NCBI RefSeq assembly: GCF_933775445.1
Contig: NC_065873.1
Span: 20,088,001-20,152,000, forward strand
Reading direction: 5' to 3'
DNA length: 64,000 nt
From: Argentina anserina
Taxonomy: Eukaryota > Streptophyta > Magnoliopsida > Rosales > Rosaceae
Position numbers and translations under genes: made by a program. The stretch's first letter is position 1, and each line of letters begins with the position of its first letter. Shown one piece after another: positions 1 to 12,394 of the stretch. Below the pieces are notes generated by a model. That model had not been told where the DNA came from, made no database searches, and was given only the letters and a program-made list of their open reading frames with translations.

Positions 1-2
1 CA

Positions 3-944
3 TCAGGGCTCATCAACATTGAAGGGAGGCTTCTTAGTGTTGAAAAACAGGTTGCAATTGCCGTGAGAAGGTTGGCATCTGGTGAGTCTCAGGTCTCAGT
101 GGGAGCTGCCTTTGGGGTTGGCCAGTCCACAGTTTCTCAGGTGACTTGGAGATTCATTGAAGCTTTGGAGGAACGTGCCAAGCACCATCTGAATTGGCCT
201 GATTCCAATAGAAAGGAGGAAATTAAGTCTAAACTTGAAGCATCTTTTGGATTGCCCAATTGCTGTGGAGCCATAAACGGTACACACATTATAATGACAC
301 TTCCTACTGTTCAAGCATCGGACGATTGGTGTGACACAGAGAAAAATTACAGCATGCTCTTACAGGGAACTGTCGACCATGAGTCAAGATTTCTTGATAT
401 TGTCACCAGTTGGCCTGGGGGCATGACATTTTCTAGACTACTAAAGTGTTCAGGGCTTTTCAAGTTTTGCGAAAGTGGACAGTGTTTAAATGGCGAACTT
501 AGAACTTTATCTGACGGAGAAGAGATCAGAGAATATGTAGTTGGTGGGGTTGGCCATCCTCTCCTTCCCTGGCTCATAACTCCTTACGAAGGCAGTGCGC
601 TCCAGGCTTCTTCTGTTTCTGCTTTTAATGCCGCACATGAGGCTGCAAGGTCTCTAGCACTAACGGCATTCTCGCAGTTAAAGGGCACTTGGAGAATCCT
701 CAGCAAGGTTATGTGGAGACCAGATAAGCGGAAACTTCCAAGCATTATCTTGGTATGTTGTTTACTCCACAATATAATAATTGACCGCGGAGATATATTA
801 CACCCAGATGTTGCTTTATCTGGTCATCACGACTCAGGATATGGAGAACAATGCAGTGAGCAAGTTGATCCATTGGGGAGGACAATGAGGGATACCTTAG
901 TTAAACACTGGCAACGTACCAGGCAAACAGCTGCATCAAACTAA
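3..944 (+). CDS. ALP1: ALP1-like domesticated PIF/Harbinger transposase, 5' end outside window
   Basis: The frame is open from base 3, so the gene begins upstream; 313 C-terminal residues are visible without an intron. A helix-turn-helix-like part (GVGQSTVSQVTWRF) is followed by a DDE_Tnp_4 nuclease fold with GAINGTHI, a DDWCD stretch, VDHESRFLDI, the WPGG motif, YPLLPWLITPY-like GHPLLPWLITPY, and LPSIILVCCLLHNIII. In active Harbinger nucleases the first acid is the D of GAIDGTHI; here the codon at 276-278 is AAC (Asn). The last acid, normally Glu just before the AFG-LK motif, is replaced (LTAFSQLKGTWR). The enzyme should therefore be dead as a transposase. Arabidopsis ALP1 is a domesticated member that associates with PRC2 and antagonises Polycomb silencing. 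Family assignment is firm; ALP1 rather than a close paralogue rests on sequence feel and on the neighbouring genes. Confidence 0.85.
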   Translation, partial: SGLINIEGRLLSVEKQVAIAVRRLASGESQVSVGAAFGVGQSTVSQVTWRFIEALEERAKHHLNWPDSNRKEEIKSKLEASFGLPNCCGAINGTHIIMTLPTVQASDDWCDTEKNYSMLLQGTVDHESRFLDIVTSWPGGMTFSRLLKCSGLFKFCESGQCLNGELRTLSDGEEIREYVVGGVGHPLLPWLITPYEGSALQASSVSAFNAAHEAARSLALTAFSQLKGTWRILSKVMWRPDKRKLPSIILVCCLLHNIIIDRGDILHPDVALSGHHDSGYGEQCSEQVDPLGRTMRDTLVKHWQRTRQTAASN

Positions 945-1509
945 GCTCTTGTTATTTATTTCAGCTCCTGGAGTTGATACGTGCTCCATCAGTCTGATTT
1001 TGAGTCACAAGCTTGGAGCATCTTCGAGCAATGCCATACAGGTTATTATTCAAAGATAGATATTGTTTGGGGAGAAATTAACGCTCGTCTCTTTTCAGCA
1101 ATACCAGGAAGAAACACTTTGTTTTTCAAGGATGTCATGGAACATTTACTGAAGATTGATTGTATATACCTTACTACATTATTGTAACATCCAATTTTCA
1201 AATTTCTCAATGTACCCATCCTGAACTCCTTTTTTCTCCTTTTGAGCTTTGCATTTACATGTTGCACTTCACATGAACTCATGGGTCAAGCGTAAGCTCA
1301 TGCAAGGTAAATCAGAATGAATCAGATTGTCCCTACAGCTTTCAATCTGCGCATACATCAGAAGAAGCAAACGGGAGACCCTTTTAAAACTTGACACCAA
1401 AACCACATCATGGGTTTAAGCAACCGAGTTACTTCTCTTTGATTGTTATCGGATGAACATTGGGTGTAGACCGTGTAGTCAAGTCACTAATTTCAAGTCT
1501 TTGAAATTA
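945..1509. other. ALP1 3' flank and spacer
   Basis: The 3' untranslated region of the ALP1-like gene is expected here. Short open frames are present, but none has recognisable protein content. Confidence 0.4.
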
Positions 1510-1520
1510 GTCCCACATCG
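1510..1520 (+). promoter_or_regulatory. Upstream sequence element (USE) of plant snRNA genes
   Basis: GTCCCACATCG matches the plant USE consensus RTCCCACATCG exactly. It lies 33 bases upstream of the TATA box, the spacing known for Pol II-transcribed plant snRNA genes (Pol III genes have about one helical turn less). This supports a functional U1 promoter. Confidence 0.9.
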
Positions 1521-1553
1521 GAATTGTTGAGTAGTGGTGGGAACTAAAGGACG

Positions 1554-1560
1554 TATAAAA
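1554..1560 (+). promoter_or_regulatory. TATA box of U1 snRNA gene
   Basis: TATAAAA starts 31 bases upstream of the inferred RNA start at 1585. The distances from USE to TATA to start fit the plant Pol II snRNA layout. Confidence 0.88.
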
Positions 1561-1584
1561 GAGCACCAATAATGCCGTTGCAAC

Positions 1585-1747
1585 ATACTTACCTGGACGG
1601 GGTCTATGGGCGATCAAGAAGGCTCATGGCCTAGGTTAGCGACCTCCATTGCACTCAGGAGGAGTGCTATCCTATGGTCTTCCATACGTGGAAGAGCCAA
1701 CGTCATAATTTGTTCCTGAGGGGGCTTGCGTACGCGCAGCCCCTACC
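1585..1747 (+). ncRNA. U1: U1 spliceosomal snRNA
   Basis: The 163-nt RNA begins ATACTTACCTG, the element that pairs with 5' splice sites. Stem-loop I carries ATCAAGAAG (1613-1621), near the U1-70K binding consensus; stem-loop II carries ATTGCAC (1648-1654), the U1A binding loop. The Sm site AATTTGT is at 1707-1713, followed by the GC-rich terminal stem-loop ending in CCCCTACC. Length and order of elements match plant U1. USE, TATA and 3' box are all in place, so this looks like an expressed gene rather than a retroposed copy. It sits between ALP1 and NET1 as an independent transcription unit. Confidence 0.95.
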
Positions 1748-1761
1748 AAATCCCAGTTCAA
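1747..1761 (+). terminator. Plant snRNA 3' box
   Basis: CA, six bases, then AGTTCAA fits the plant 3'-end formation signal CA-N(3-10)-AGTNNAA. It begins at the RNA 3' end and directs 3' processing of Pol II snRNA transcripts. Confidence 0.85.
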
Positions 1762-2988
1762 TGGTTTATCTACACTTCGGAAGTATGCCTTTTGTTCGCT
1801 AATTAAAAGTATGTTCAGTTTTTGATCCGTTTGCACTTCATAGCTAAGAGTTGGTTACTGAAATTGAAGAGGAAAGCAATATCGTTGCTCTGTAAATATG
1901 CAAGGGAAGCATACTGGTTGATCCAGTACTGCCTGGTGCCCTATTTGATCAATCAATTAATTAAAACACCTAAATTCCATCAATTTTATAACAAACATAT
2001 AAGTTTATGAATTAAATACTTAATAAGTTCAAGCAAAATAGAAGATACAATAATGAAATGGACTATTAGACTCTCCACCTAATTGTAATTAGTAGTTTAG
2101 AATTATAGTTATTTTGAGTTTTTAACGTGACAATGACAATTATACCATAAAACGTATCCAAAATGTATTTTGACCGTATCTGGTGAGTTGACTATACAGT
2201 ACATATTGTGTGTGCGTAATTTCAGTAAAAAATATGTAAATGTATCATATCTATACGTACCCGTATCCGATACGGCATTTAATTTTTCCCGCTCCGTGCA
2301 TCACAGCTGGTGCCTCATTGGCAAAACTAAAATGTTTTGCATAGCGGGACTGATAGAATTTTCTGTATCAGGAAGCCCCAGATGCCATGAATTGTATGGG
2401 ATCTGCTTATGCCGCACTAGCAGCCATCTTGGCTGTTCCAGTTTATCACCAATTTAATGGTAGATATGATAACTTCTGCATATTTCTGTATTCGGCACAT
2501 GGGTATAAAAACAGGGTAGAGCAGCAAATTGTAACTAAAAAGTTTGGCAAGTTAGAACGAATGCATTTTGTTTTGTTTTGTTTTTTTTAATGAAAAACGA
2601 ATGCATTTTGTCATCAATGATATTCCTATGCACTTGTGAGGAGGAAAAGCTCAAGCAGTAAGCAAAACAAGAATCTGTGATACATTGATCGGAAGGAAGC
2701 TGTAATTACGAAGAATATAAAATGGTTGCATGACCTAGAAATTACGAAGAATTTTATTTTAAGCCAAGGCAAAAACAGGATACACTCACAAAAAGTGGAA
2801 AGACCTCCTTAAGAATGGGTTTCTTTGATTACCAGATACTGACATGTACAACAGGATCTTAAAACTAAGCAAGACACCAACTAATCCTCTATTGAATAAT
2901 AACTCTCTATAAAGGGAAGAAAAACTCTTATGGACAATGAGACAAGTCTAATGCCTCATTCTCATTACTTATATACTGTACCGCTGCC
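1762..2988. other. Spacer between U1 and NET1 3' end
   Basis: AT-rich DNA that should include the NET1 3' untranslated region at its right end. A short frame at 2387-2457 (MNCMGSAYAALAAILAVPVYHQF) could be a relic exon, but I recognise nothing in it. Confidence 0.35.
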
Positions 2989-5900
2989 TCAATCCCCCTT
3001 TGTTGGGGGCATGCATGCACAAAATGGAGCCTTCTTACGCTTCGGGGTTTTGGTGGTAGTTCTGGTCCCAGTATAGAGATAGTCCCGTAGAAGAACTCTT
3101 GTCTTCCTCTCCTTGATCCTTGTAGACCCTTTGGTATCCTTTTCACCATCAATCTTCAGTAGAAGAAATTGCAGTTTCTGTACCTCCAACTGCAGTCGAC
3201 CGATCTTCTCTGACCCTCTTTTTGCTTGTTCGGAAAGTCTCCTTCTGCTGACACTCCCACTGTGATCAGAGACAATCCCAGAAGCTTGATCAGGAGACAC
3301 AAAATCATCTTCGACACTCTTCATCAATGTGTTATTGGCATCAAACAACTTAGTGATGGCTTCTTCAGCTTCATCTAGTTGCTCTTTTACAGTACCAAAC
3401 TCAATACCTTTGCCCTTTTTGGTCTTCTCAGTAATTTCCACCTTCTTCTTCAGGTCTTCCACGGTAATTTGAAGGTTTGTCAACTTCTGCACATCAGAAT
3501 CAAGTCTTTCCAGAATCTTTCTCTTGTTGCCTTCTTGACGGGGCTCAGAGAATCTCTTAGATATCTCTAATTTGTCAATGCTATATTCTTTCTCAACCAA
3601 CGATTCTGAAGAGGGATGTTTATTCTTGTGTTTCTTTATAGCTTCAGTCTGGCTCTGATCATTGGGTACAGTAGCCACCTTCTGGGACTTGCCTACCATC
3701 AAATCAATGCTGCCATCCTGGTCAGTGGTCTCCCATAACTCCAGCATCTGAGCATCAGGTTCGGTGATTTCTCTCCTGCTTACCCCATAGGATGAACACT
3801 CTGATATCTGATCAAGAATGATGTCTTTTGTCAGAACTTCATTTCCTGATTCAGAGATTTCAGGCTTCTTGCTACTGAACCTGTCCCCATAATTAGCATC
3901 CTGATTTGCAGCAAGATGGCTTTCCTTTTCTACCATAGCCCTTTCAATAGCTTTGATTCTTCTTTGTAAATCCTGCAATCCTGAGATGCCATCTGATACT
4001 GTGTCAATTTGATGTCCATAAGTTTGAGAGCTCTCAGCTTGCGGAAGGGCATCCTGGACAATTGTGATATAAATTATCAATATCAAATTATATACAAGAC
4101 ACCAAAGAACTAATCCAAATAAGATAAATACAAGAAGATTAATCCATGTCCAGCCTCGGAGAAAATTCCAATTCACCTTATATTAAACTTCCTGGAGCTT
4201 GTTAGTCAGAAGTAGCATTGTATTTTCAAAAGTACATCAAGTCCTTAATAAAATTTGTAACAAGTTTTAGGTTTGAACAACATTGATAAAAGCTCTTGAC
4301 TGCATATGGCTAGATGAAGTTTGAACAGAGAATATCTATGGGATAGGAGAGAACCAATCTAATACTGCAAACGTACTATGGAGATAAAGAAAAAAAATTA
4401 TGGAGCTCTAGGTTCCATTATAAAGTATAGAGGATATAAGCTTAGTAATGGATTACCACTTCAGTCTCAGAAAACGAGAGAGTTGGATAAATTAACAGAA
4501 TTGAAACTAACCTCTGAGGCTTCAGCTTTATAAGATCTGGTGTTAATAAGCGAATGATTCTCAAGGGCTTCTGTACACTCCTTCAGAGAGATGACAGCTG
4601 AAATATAGGCAGCCAACTGAGCTTGTAGCTCTCCATTTTCATGTTCCAATATGCCCACTCTTCCTTTCATCTGTTCACTCTCCAGACTCTTGGAAATGCT
4701 TTTGTCTTCAAGGATCAGATGGGCTTCAACGAGCTCGCGAATCTTTCCTTCAAACAATGTTTCACGAATAGAGCATGTCTGCAGTTCTGTGAAGAGGGTG
4801 GCAGCACGAGTCTCCCACATTTCAATATCTTCTTTTTTCCTTATTAGTTCACCAATCAACCTTTCCTCCTCAATTTTGGCCTTCTCAGCTTCTTCATGCA
4901 GTTTCGACAATTCCACCTCCAGCTTTTGATTCACTTCACGGAGGCCTCCAATCTCTCTACTATGATGGTCATTGTCTTCATGTAGTTTGAGAATTTCCTT
5001 CTCTTGATCTTCCACCACCACTTTGACATCATCACTTTTACTAGTCAAATCATCCACCAGTACACGCAGCTCCGTTTTCTCATTCTGTAGGTCATTAATG
5101 ATCTGCCCAGCTTCCAAAAGCGCAGTTTCCTTTTGAGACAAGCCATCCTTTGCAGTTGCAATATCACCATTTAATTGATCATTCAAAGATTTCATCAACT
5201 TCAGCTCATCCTCTGACTTATTTAATGACTCCTTGAGGTGCAAGTTCTCCACCTGTATAACTTCTAACTGCCCCTCCAATAGTCTTACCTTCTCTTTCAG
5301 GTCATTATTGCCAACATGAAGTTCATCATAATTGTGAGTGAGCTCTTCCAGTTCCAGTTGCTTTTGGGAGATTATATCATCAAAAACAAGGGAGAGGTTA
5401 CTGTAATATATTGTTTCAGCAAACATGACACATTTATCCTTCTCCAGGTTAAGCGTCTCTTCCTCCAAATTCAAGACCGTCTTTTTCAAGGATCCTTTAT
5501 CTTCAACCATCTGGCAGTTTTCTTTTTGCAGACTCCTGTAAACGCTCTGCAAATCTAACAACTGCTCGTGCAAATTCTCTATTTCTGTTCTTAAAACTCC
5601 CTCTCTGTGTTCTCCCTCCACTATTTTGAAATTCAATTCTTTGTTCATGTCATGAAGACTTTGGGCGCCACTCTGCAACACCAACAACTTCTCAGACTGA
5701 GTCCTGAGCTCATGGTCAAGAGTGTCTCTTTCCCTCATAAAACAGTCTGCCTCTAGTTTCAGTTGGGCAAGCATTGCTATGAGAACAGAGCTCTCAATCA
5801 GCAACTGCTGGTTTTCATCACAACTTTCAGAGAAAGCATTTTGTTTTTCTTCAAGCTTGGCAAGTATATGGTTAAGGAGTGTTTGGTCTTGCTCATCCTT

Positions 5901-8900
5901 TTCTGCACACCCAAGGTCTGTATCAATGTCAACAGTTCTCAACAGCTGATACAGCCCCATTCTTAGTGCTTTAAGTTGCACAAATAATGACTTAATCTCC
6001 TTCTGTTGTTCAAGTTTGCCATGCTCTAGGACAGAAATCAGCTTCTCTGACATTGTGCATGCCCCCAAAAGCTTTTGACGCTCAATCATGAGGGTTAAGT
6101 TCTTTTCTTCGAGATCTTCTGTACATTTCTGCAGGATAAAGATTTCAATCTGTGCAGTAACAGATTTGACTTGTTCCTCTTCCAATTCTTTCTTCCTGCA
6201 TACAGCTTCTACTTGGAGATGAGAGATCTTCAATTCCATATCAGCCAACTTGGTTTCCCTTGACTTAACAGAACCGGCATGATTCTGCTTCTCAGAATGT
6301 AAGCATACATTTAGTTCTTCCACATTATAAAGTGCGGAATCTCTTTCCTTCTCCATATCAGAAAGCTTTTGTTCTATCTCTGCGTATTCTCTTTCCAAAT
6401 CTTCCAGTCTTTGCTGAGTACTGCCCAACCCCAAAATTAAACTCTCCCTCTCAGTGATTAGATCAGTCTTCTCATTACCAAGCAACAGGCATGATTCTAC
6501 TAAGCTCTTTGATTTTATACTCAAGCCTTCCAGCTCAGCATTGGCATCAAACAGAGAATTCTCCAAAAAGTTGTTCTTCTCTAATGATTTTTCTAAATTA
6601 GCAGTCACCATCTGCAACTGAGAAATCAGGGTGCCATTTTCAGAAAGAAGAGTACCTTTTTCTGCTAGAAGAGACTGACATGATTGTTCTAACTCCTTTA
6701 CCTTCCCTCTAACCCCTTCTAATTCAACATTCAAATCAGAAAGGGAATTCTCCAAAAGAACATTTTTCTCTTGAAGTTTCTGCATGATTTCCAACTTTTC
6801 CAACAGTGCAACTTTCTCACTTTTCTCAGCCACACACGTTTGTTTGAGCTGTAAGTTTTCATCTTGCAAGTCCTTCACAGATGTCCCAATTGATAGCGGA
6901 TCCAAGCTAACTGACTCCACCTGCTCTAGCATAGCTTGGTGTTTCTTGTTTAGATCACTAAGTTCCTCTTTCAGACAGTAAATCTCTTGCTGGAGAGCAT
7001 TTCTTTGGTCTACTCGAAGTTCAACTTCCTCCTCGAGTTTCTTAATCGTCTCCCTCAAGATTAAGATCTCATCTTGCAGACCTTTTATTGAAACAGATGA
7101 AGACAAATTGATCTCACTGAGGCTCTTGTTTTCCTCCTTCACCTTCTGGACTTCATCATCTAAACTCTGACTTTGGGCTTCCATGTCCTTTAGAATCAAA
7201 TCTCTATTCTGAAGCTCGGCTACAAGGGATCTAAGTTCCTCCTGGGATTGGGAATGCAAATGCTGCAGTGTCTGGAAAGCAGTTTCGGCCTCCACAAATC
7301 GTAACCGCTCTTCTTGTATGCAAGCCCAAAGTCTGCCCAACTCCTTCTGCCTCTCTGTAAGTTCTTCACCTTGAGATTGCATTTGCTTCATCACAGACTC
7401 CAACTCTGACCGCAGATTCTGATTTGAGTTTACCAGCAGAAGACACTTTTCTTCTGAATCCTTTAACTTTACAACCCCGTCATCTATCTGAGAGTGTAGC
7501 CTTAGTGCTTCCTCCTTGGCAATAGAGATCTTATGTTCTAGGTTGGATATCATTTCCAGGCATTGCTTGTACTGGAGAACAGCAGCTTGCTTCTCTTCAC
7601 TTAAATTGGCTAGTGCTTGCTTCAACGATTCAACTTCACATTCAGCTTTAACAGCACGCTCGTTAATTTTCTTGGCCTCCTCCTCAACATGCAGTAGTTT
7701 GTCCCCCAGATTTGATATCTTCTCCAGACATTGTTTGTATTGTTCAAGTGCAGCTTCTTTCTCAGATGTCACCCTTTCAAGATCTTTCTGTAGAGATTCA
7801 GATGCAAATTCAGCTTTACTAGCTCGAACATTGAGCTCTCCAGCATCCCTTTGGGCACAAGATATGGTCTTTTCCAGGTTAGAGATTTGGTCCAAGCACT
7901 CTTGATACTGAAGAAGACTAGCTTCCCTTTCAGCCTCTAAATTGTTAAGTGCTTCCTTTGTAGCTTCAGCTTCAGCTTCAGCTTTACTGGCTCGTTCATT
8001 GAATCCCCTCAAATCCTCTTGTGCACAAGAGACTTCAGATTCCAATGTAGATAATCTCTCTAAACACTCTTGGTACTGAAGTATGCCAGCTTCCTTTTCA
8101 GCTTCTAGTTTCGCAAGAGCTTCCTTTAAGTTTGATATTTCTGTCTCTGCTTTGCTCACTCGATCATCTTCCAAAAAGGCTCGAGCATTGCGATCATGGC
8201 CATTGTTCTGCATGCTGTGTTCTTTGGCCTCAGAATCATGGAAGTTGAGGCCCCTTCTCGCCCTTCCTTCTCCTGATCCAAAGAGATTATTCAGCTGTTT
8301 CAAACCTTTTCCGGTGGTTCCAGAGTCAGATTCTTCAATAAAAGCTCCATTCCTTTTGAGAGCATGGAAATGGATAGAGGAGGACAGTCCCAGAGCATCT
8401 TTTTGTAATTCATCAAGGTCTAATAATGCTCGTATAGGAGCTGGCATCTCAGGTGTTCGGGGATCAGTCTCACTAGCAGTGGAACCTGCAGGTGAGTCAT
8501 CTGCGAATGGAACTTGGTTAGGAAATGCCTCTGCCATGGTACGATGAGCCTGGCGCAGTGCCCCAGTTGCATGGTCATATCTTTCAGCCAGGGCACGGTA
8601 TGCTCGGTAGAACTCTTCAACCAATTTCATTAGCTCTGGCCGCTTCTTGTAATACATTTCTGCCCTCCTGGCAAAGGAATCTGCATCTTCTTCAATAAGT
8701 TTGATCATGTGTTTGACTTTGGCGTCCATATCTGTACAATGATTTACAACAAAAGCTAATTAAACATCTTTTAACATATCCTTTCAAAAAAAGAAAAACA
8801 TCTTTAACATATAAGATAAGGGGAAGAGAAAGAAGAACATTATCGATAGATTTATAACAAAAAACAATAGAACTAGAACTATACAGAAGACATAAGTATG

Positions 8901-9062
8901 ATAATGTAGATTATACCAAATAATCAGGATCACTGTGCAGTCAAAAATTAAACATGTACCTGTAAGATCTTCCTTGAGCCATCTTGAGTTCTTTGGGCTT
9001 ATGTGGCTGTCCCACCACCAAGAATACATGCGTCTGGAATCTGCTTGGGAAACAGTTGCCAT
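2989..9062 (-). CDS. NET1: NETWORKED1 (NET1)-family actin-binding coiled-coil protein
   Basis: Three coding exons, read on the minus strand: 9062-8960, 8731-4512 and 4053-2989, giving 1795 residues; Arabidopsis NET1A/NET1D are of similar size. Exon 1 and the start of exon 2 form the NAB (KIP1-like) domain: [18 protein letters not shown] in exon 1, then [19 protein letters not shown] and [13 protein letters not shown]. The NAB domain binds F-actin, and NET1 proteins decorate actin at plasmodesmata and the plasma membrane. A linker (about residues 105-225) leads into four tandem 56-residue coiled-coil repeats and a heptad-rich rod to about residue 1400. The last exon ends in the conserved basic, cysteine-containing tail (APFCACMPP). 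The donor after CTTACAG, acceptors, and phases all agree. Exon 2 (4.2 kb without a break) is typical of the family. I cannot separate NET1A from NET1D. Confidence 0.93.
7485..8156 (-). repeat. Four tandem 168-bp (56-residue) coiled-coil repeats in NET1
   Basis: Protein landmarks SKAE and YQECL/YKQCL recur at exactly 56 residues: SKAE-type motifs at residues 227, 283, 339 and 395, and Y(Q/K)(E/Q)CL motifs at 254, 310, 366 and 422. Fifty-six residues are eight heptads, so the coiled-coil register is kept. No indel separates the copies. Confidence 0.85.
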
Positions 9063-9875
9063 AACTCCGGCCAATATCACCACCGCCGCCGCTACTGGTG
9101 GAGTTACAGTGACCCAAACCGAGAAGTAAGCTCCACAGGACCGGCCTAAAACCACCAAATCAGTAATTCTACCTCAAATCAGTGACCCAAAACCGAGAAG
9201 TAAGTTCACACCTGTTCAATCCACAATCAAATTCCAGATCAACCAAAACCACATGGTGAAAGAGATCAGATTCCTAAAGAATTGGAGAAAACACAAGTCA
9301 AAACACCGTATCATACCTGATCAGTAAAATTCACTTCCAGAGTCGTATACTAAAATTGACTGCTGCCTTCTGATTTTCTACAAACTACCTGATCAACACA
9401 CACCCAAAACCCAAACGATCAGACCATGAAAGCAATTTACAACTCCACACGTTTTCATTTCAACCGCAAACGTTCACGATCATACATGGTACATCACACA
9501 GAGAATCAAAACCAGCTGATCAGCTAAAACACACCAAAATTCAACGAAATCAACAACAACAATACGAGAAAACTCTAAAGACCCCGAATCCGAAAACAAA
9601 AACAAACTCATGGGGACAAGGATCAACTCAAAACAAAACACCAAACACAAAATCCAGTCAAAATTCACATAATGCAACGGTTTTTCTCAAGTTAGAAACT
9701 GAAAACTACAAAACACAAACGGATCAAACACAGTCTTACACTGAAACAAAAACTGAAACTAGAACGGGGGTTCGTTGTGAGATTAAAGAGCAGAGACAAA
9801 GCAACAGAAGCTGCTTTTGGGTTTTTGAGAGTCACCCCATGTTTAGTAGATCGCTCCGGTCTCCTTCTCTTAAGT

Positions 9876-9920
<45 letters not shown>

Positions 9921-10060
9921 CTCTCTCACTGTGTTTTGCTTTGCTTTTTATGTTTTGTGGGTTCGCTACTACTTGCTGTCTTTCAAGAAAGAGAACAAAA
10001 AATAAATAAGTTTAGGAAAATAAAAATAGAAAAGAAACAACGGCAACAGCATTAATGCTT
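9063..10060 (-). other. NET1 5' leader and promoter region
   Basis: Upstream of the NET1 start codon the DNA is A- and C-rich on the plus strand and has no coding frame of note. Plausible splice sites suggest an intron-containing leader, but I cannot fix its ends. The GA tract at 9877-9916 probably lies in or near the transcription start. Confidence 0.4.
9877..9916. repeat. (CT)20 microsatellite
   Basis: Forty uninterrupted bases of alternating CT on the plus strand, GA in the sense of NET1. GA/CT tracts are common in plant core promoters and 5' leaders, and this one lies about 815 bp upstream of the NET1 start codon. Confidence 0.95.
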
Positions 10061-12371
10061 ATCAGGTTTTGTTTTTTGGATTTTCATTTCCTTTTTGGGT
10101 TTCTTTGGTGGATTATTTTGCTGATTAATTTAGTTGTTACTTTCTAATTTGTAAAGTACGGATTTGCCCTTGTTATTAGGTTCTCAAAATTGATTTTCTC
10201 CCTTGGGTTTTGCACATTGTTTTGACATGTGCATGTTTTGTAGGGTTGTGTTTTACTAAATTACCATGAGAGGGTTGTTTTTTGTTGTTTGATCATATCA
10301 AAGTTGTCTGCCTCATATGAAGAGTAGATGATGACCAGGATCCCATTAAACTATTGAGAAGAATAGATCCAAGACAAGAAAGAGGGTTGGGTGTGACAAT
10401 GCTAAAGTCTTGTGTGATAATATATACAATTGGGGTTGGACCAATTTCATTCATTAGAAGGTAAATCATTCTTGATAACACAGAGCATGTCGTTATACAG
10501 AATTACAATTATATGTCAGTTACAAAAATGTCATATTTGAACTACAAGAGTATGAAGAGGGGGTAAAAAAGATAGGAAAAAACTTACATACAACCTAATA
10601 TGTACATGTGCGTTCAAACTCTTTTTCTCATTTACGTATTTTGATAATATAAATATATAATGTAAACCGTTCAAAAATTATTATATTAATAAAGATCAAT
10701 CATGTAAAAAAATCAATGCAAACAAAAGTCATTTGTAAAATGATAATGCATAGAAATTGAGTAGATCTACAAATAATTGTACATATGAGTTCGACAAGTG
10801 ATGAACTTTAACATTACCATAGTGATCACTATGCTTTGCTTCGACTAACCATAGTAGGAAAGCCAAATTGTTGTGATTTACATGTACTAAATATAGGCAC
10901 TCAATCTTCAAAAATTCAAAATCAATTCTTATATGCAGTGAGTGAGTAGAACTCCTTTACATATGGTACTTTTTTTTTAGTATCTAAAAAAATCAATTAT
11001 GAAAGTTTCATGGCAAACTCACTTTTTTGGGTATATTTTAAAACACTAGTATTAGTTGAAAACTTGAAATGAAACTTGAATCTGACTGAATACATGTGTG
11101 TAAATCTATTAGCACACCGATAATCTTTTTGAATTTAAACATTATCACGTTAGGTATGAAATGAATCAAAATATTAAAAAATTTAGATTTATATTCTTGA
11201 ATACAAATTACAAATTCTAATTCCAAATTCATTATGAGCCCTAAGTGACCTTAACACTGTACAGTACAAACAGCCTAGCCGTTGGTTAGTTTAATGGTTT
11301 TCTAATTAGCAAACAAACTCGAGTAAATTTGGAGCCTTTGTCCTATAAATATGATTAAGATGCATGGGTGTTATGGTCATTTCCGTTGAGATCAGAATCT
11401 CTTATGACTTGGAAACTTGGCAGAGATGGCACGGTGTCAAGTGTAAAGCTCCAATTAGAAAAGAGGAAGAGAAAAAGAGAAAAGAGTGGGCGGTGGGCTA
11501 ATCGAGGACGGTCGGCAGCCTTCATTTGTCACGCGACTAAATATTCCCCATGTCTCTGTTATTATAGTTACTAAAACCACGTGTATCTCATGAAACTCTA
11601 TAACATACGTATACACCCCGCATGATAGATGCTTGTATCTTAATGTATTAGTTATGTATGTAAATCTTACAATTAGAATGGGAAAACAATGTATGAGTAT
11701 TAAGGTTTCTTACTTATGTATTTATTCAGTACAATAAGTAATTTATTGAGCAAAGTCAGCCATCTACATATTAAAGTCAACCATTTAATTTAAAAAAAAC
11801 GTATATATGATTCTGAAAGTTAATATGAATGAAGACTAACTAACTTATAAGTGAAGATTTGGTGTCTGTTTTGGAGAAATAATTAAAATTCATGTTACTT
11901 CATGCAGTATCATGCGCCTCTATCACACAATTTTGCTTATTCAAATGTAGTGTATACATCTTGCATTGGTTGTAGGCTCGTAATTATAAGTATGTATATT
12001 GTCAAATTAATTGGTTTGGTCTATGAATTGATCTTTATCTCGTATCACAGACTTTTATTTACCTTTCATCAGTAGAGAGATAATATGTAATGACTTAATT
12101 ATATATCAACTTGATTGGTGTCATATTAATTATTGGATCAAAGAACATAATGAAATAGAAGAGAAAGTGACATCATGGTGCATGCATGACTAATTATGTG
12201 TATTTAGAAAGATCACGTTCGTGTTTGCTTTGAACTCTTCATATGTGAGATGTGACCCATGACTCTTTGCAAGAGGTCGTTTTATGAAAACAAAAAAACA
12301 GAAGAACTTCTATTTACTTCGCATGCTTCATTCATTTTTCAAATAGAACAAATAATTGACCTATCTCCTTT

Positions 12372-12394
12372 ATAATAATAATAATAATAATAAT
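12372..12394. repeat. (AAT)n microsatellite
   Basis: Seven to eight uninterrupted trinucleotide units in a gene-free AT-rich stretch. Confidence 0.9.

Noticed and set aside
1880..1945. Sequence reminiscent of the start of 18S rRNA (GGTTGATCCAGTACTGCC)
   Set aside because: Similarity is limited to a few bases and no rRNA continues from it.
8083..8547. Long plus-strand open frames antisense to NET1 (also 4641-4929, 7516-7905)
   Set aside because: They are complements of the coiled-coil coding exon, rich in Ser and Phe as expected from antisense of Glu/Lys codons, with no independent support.
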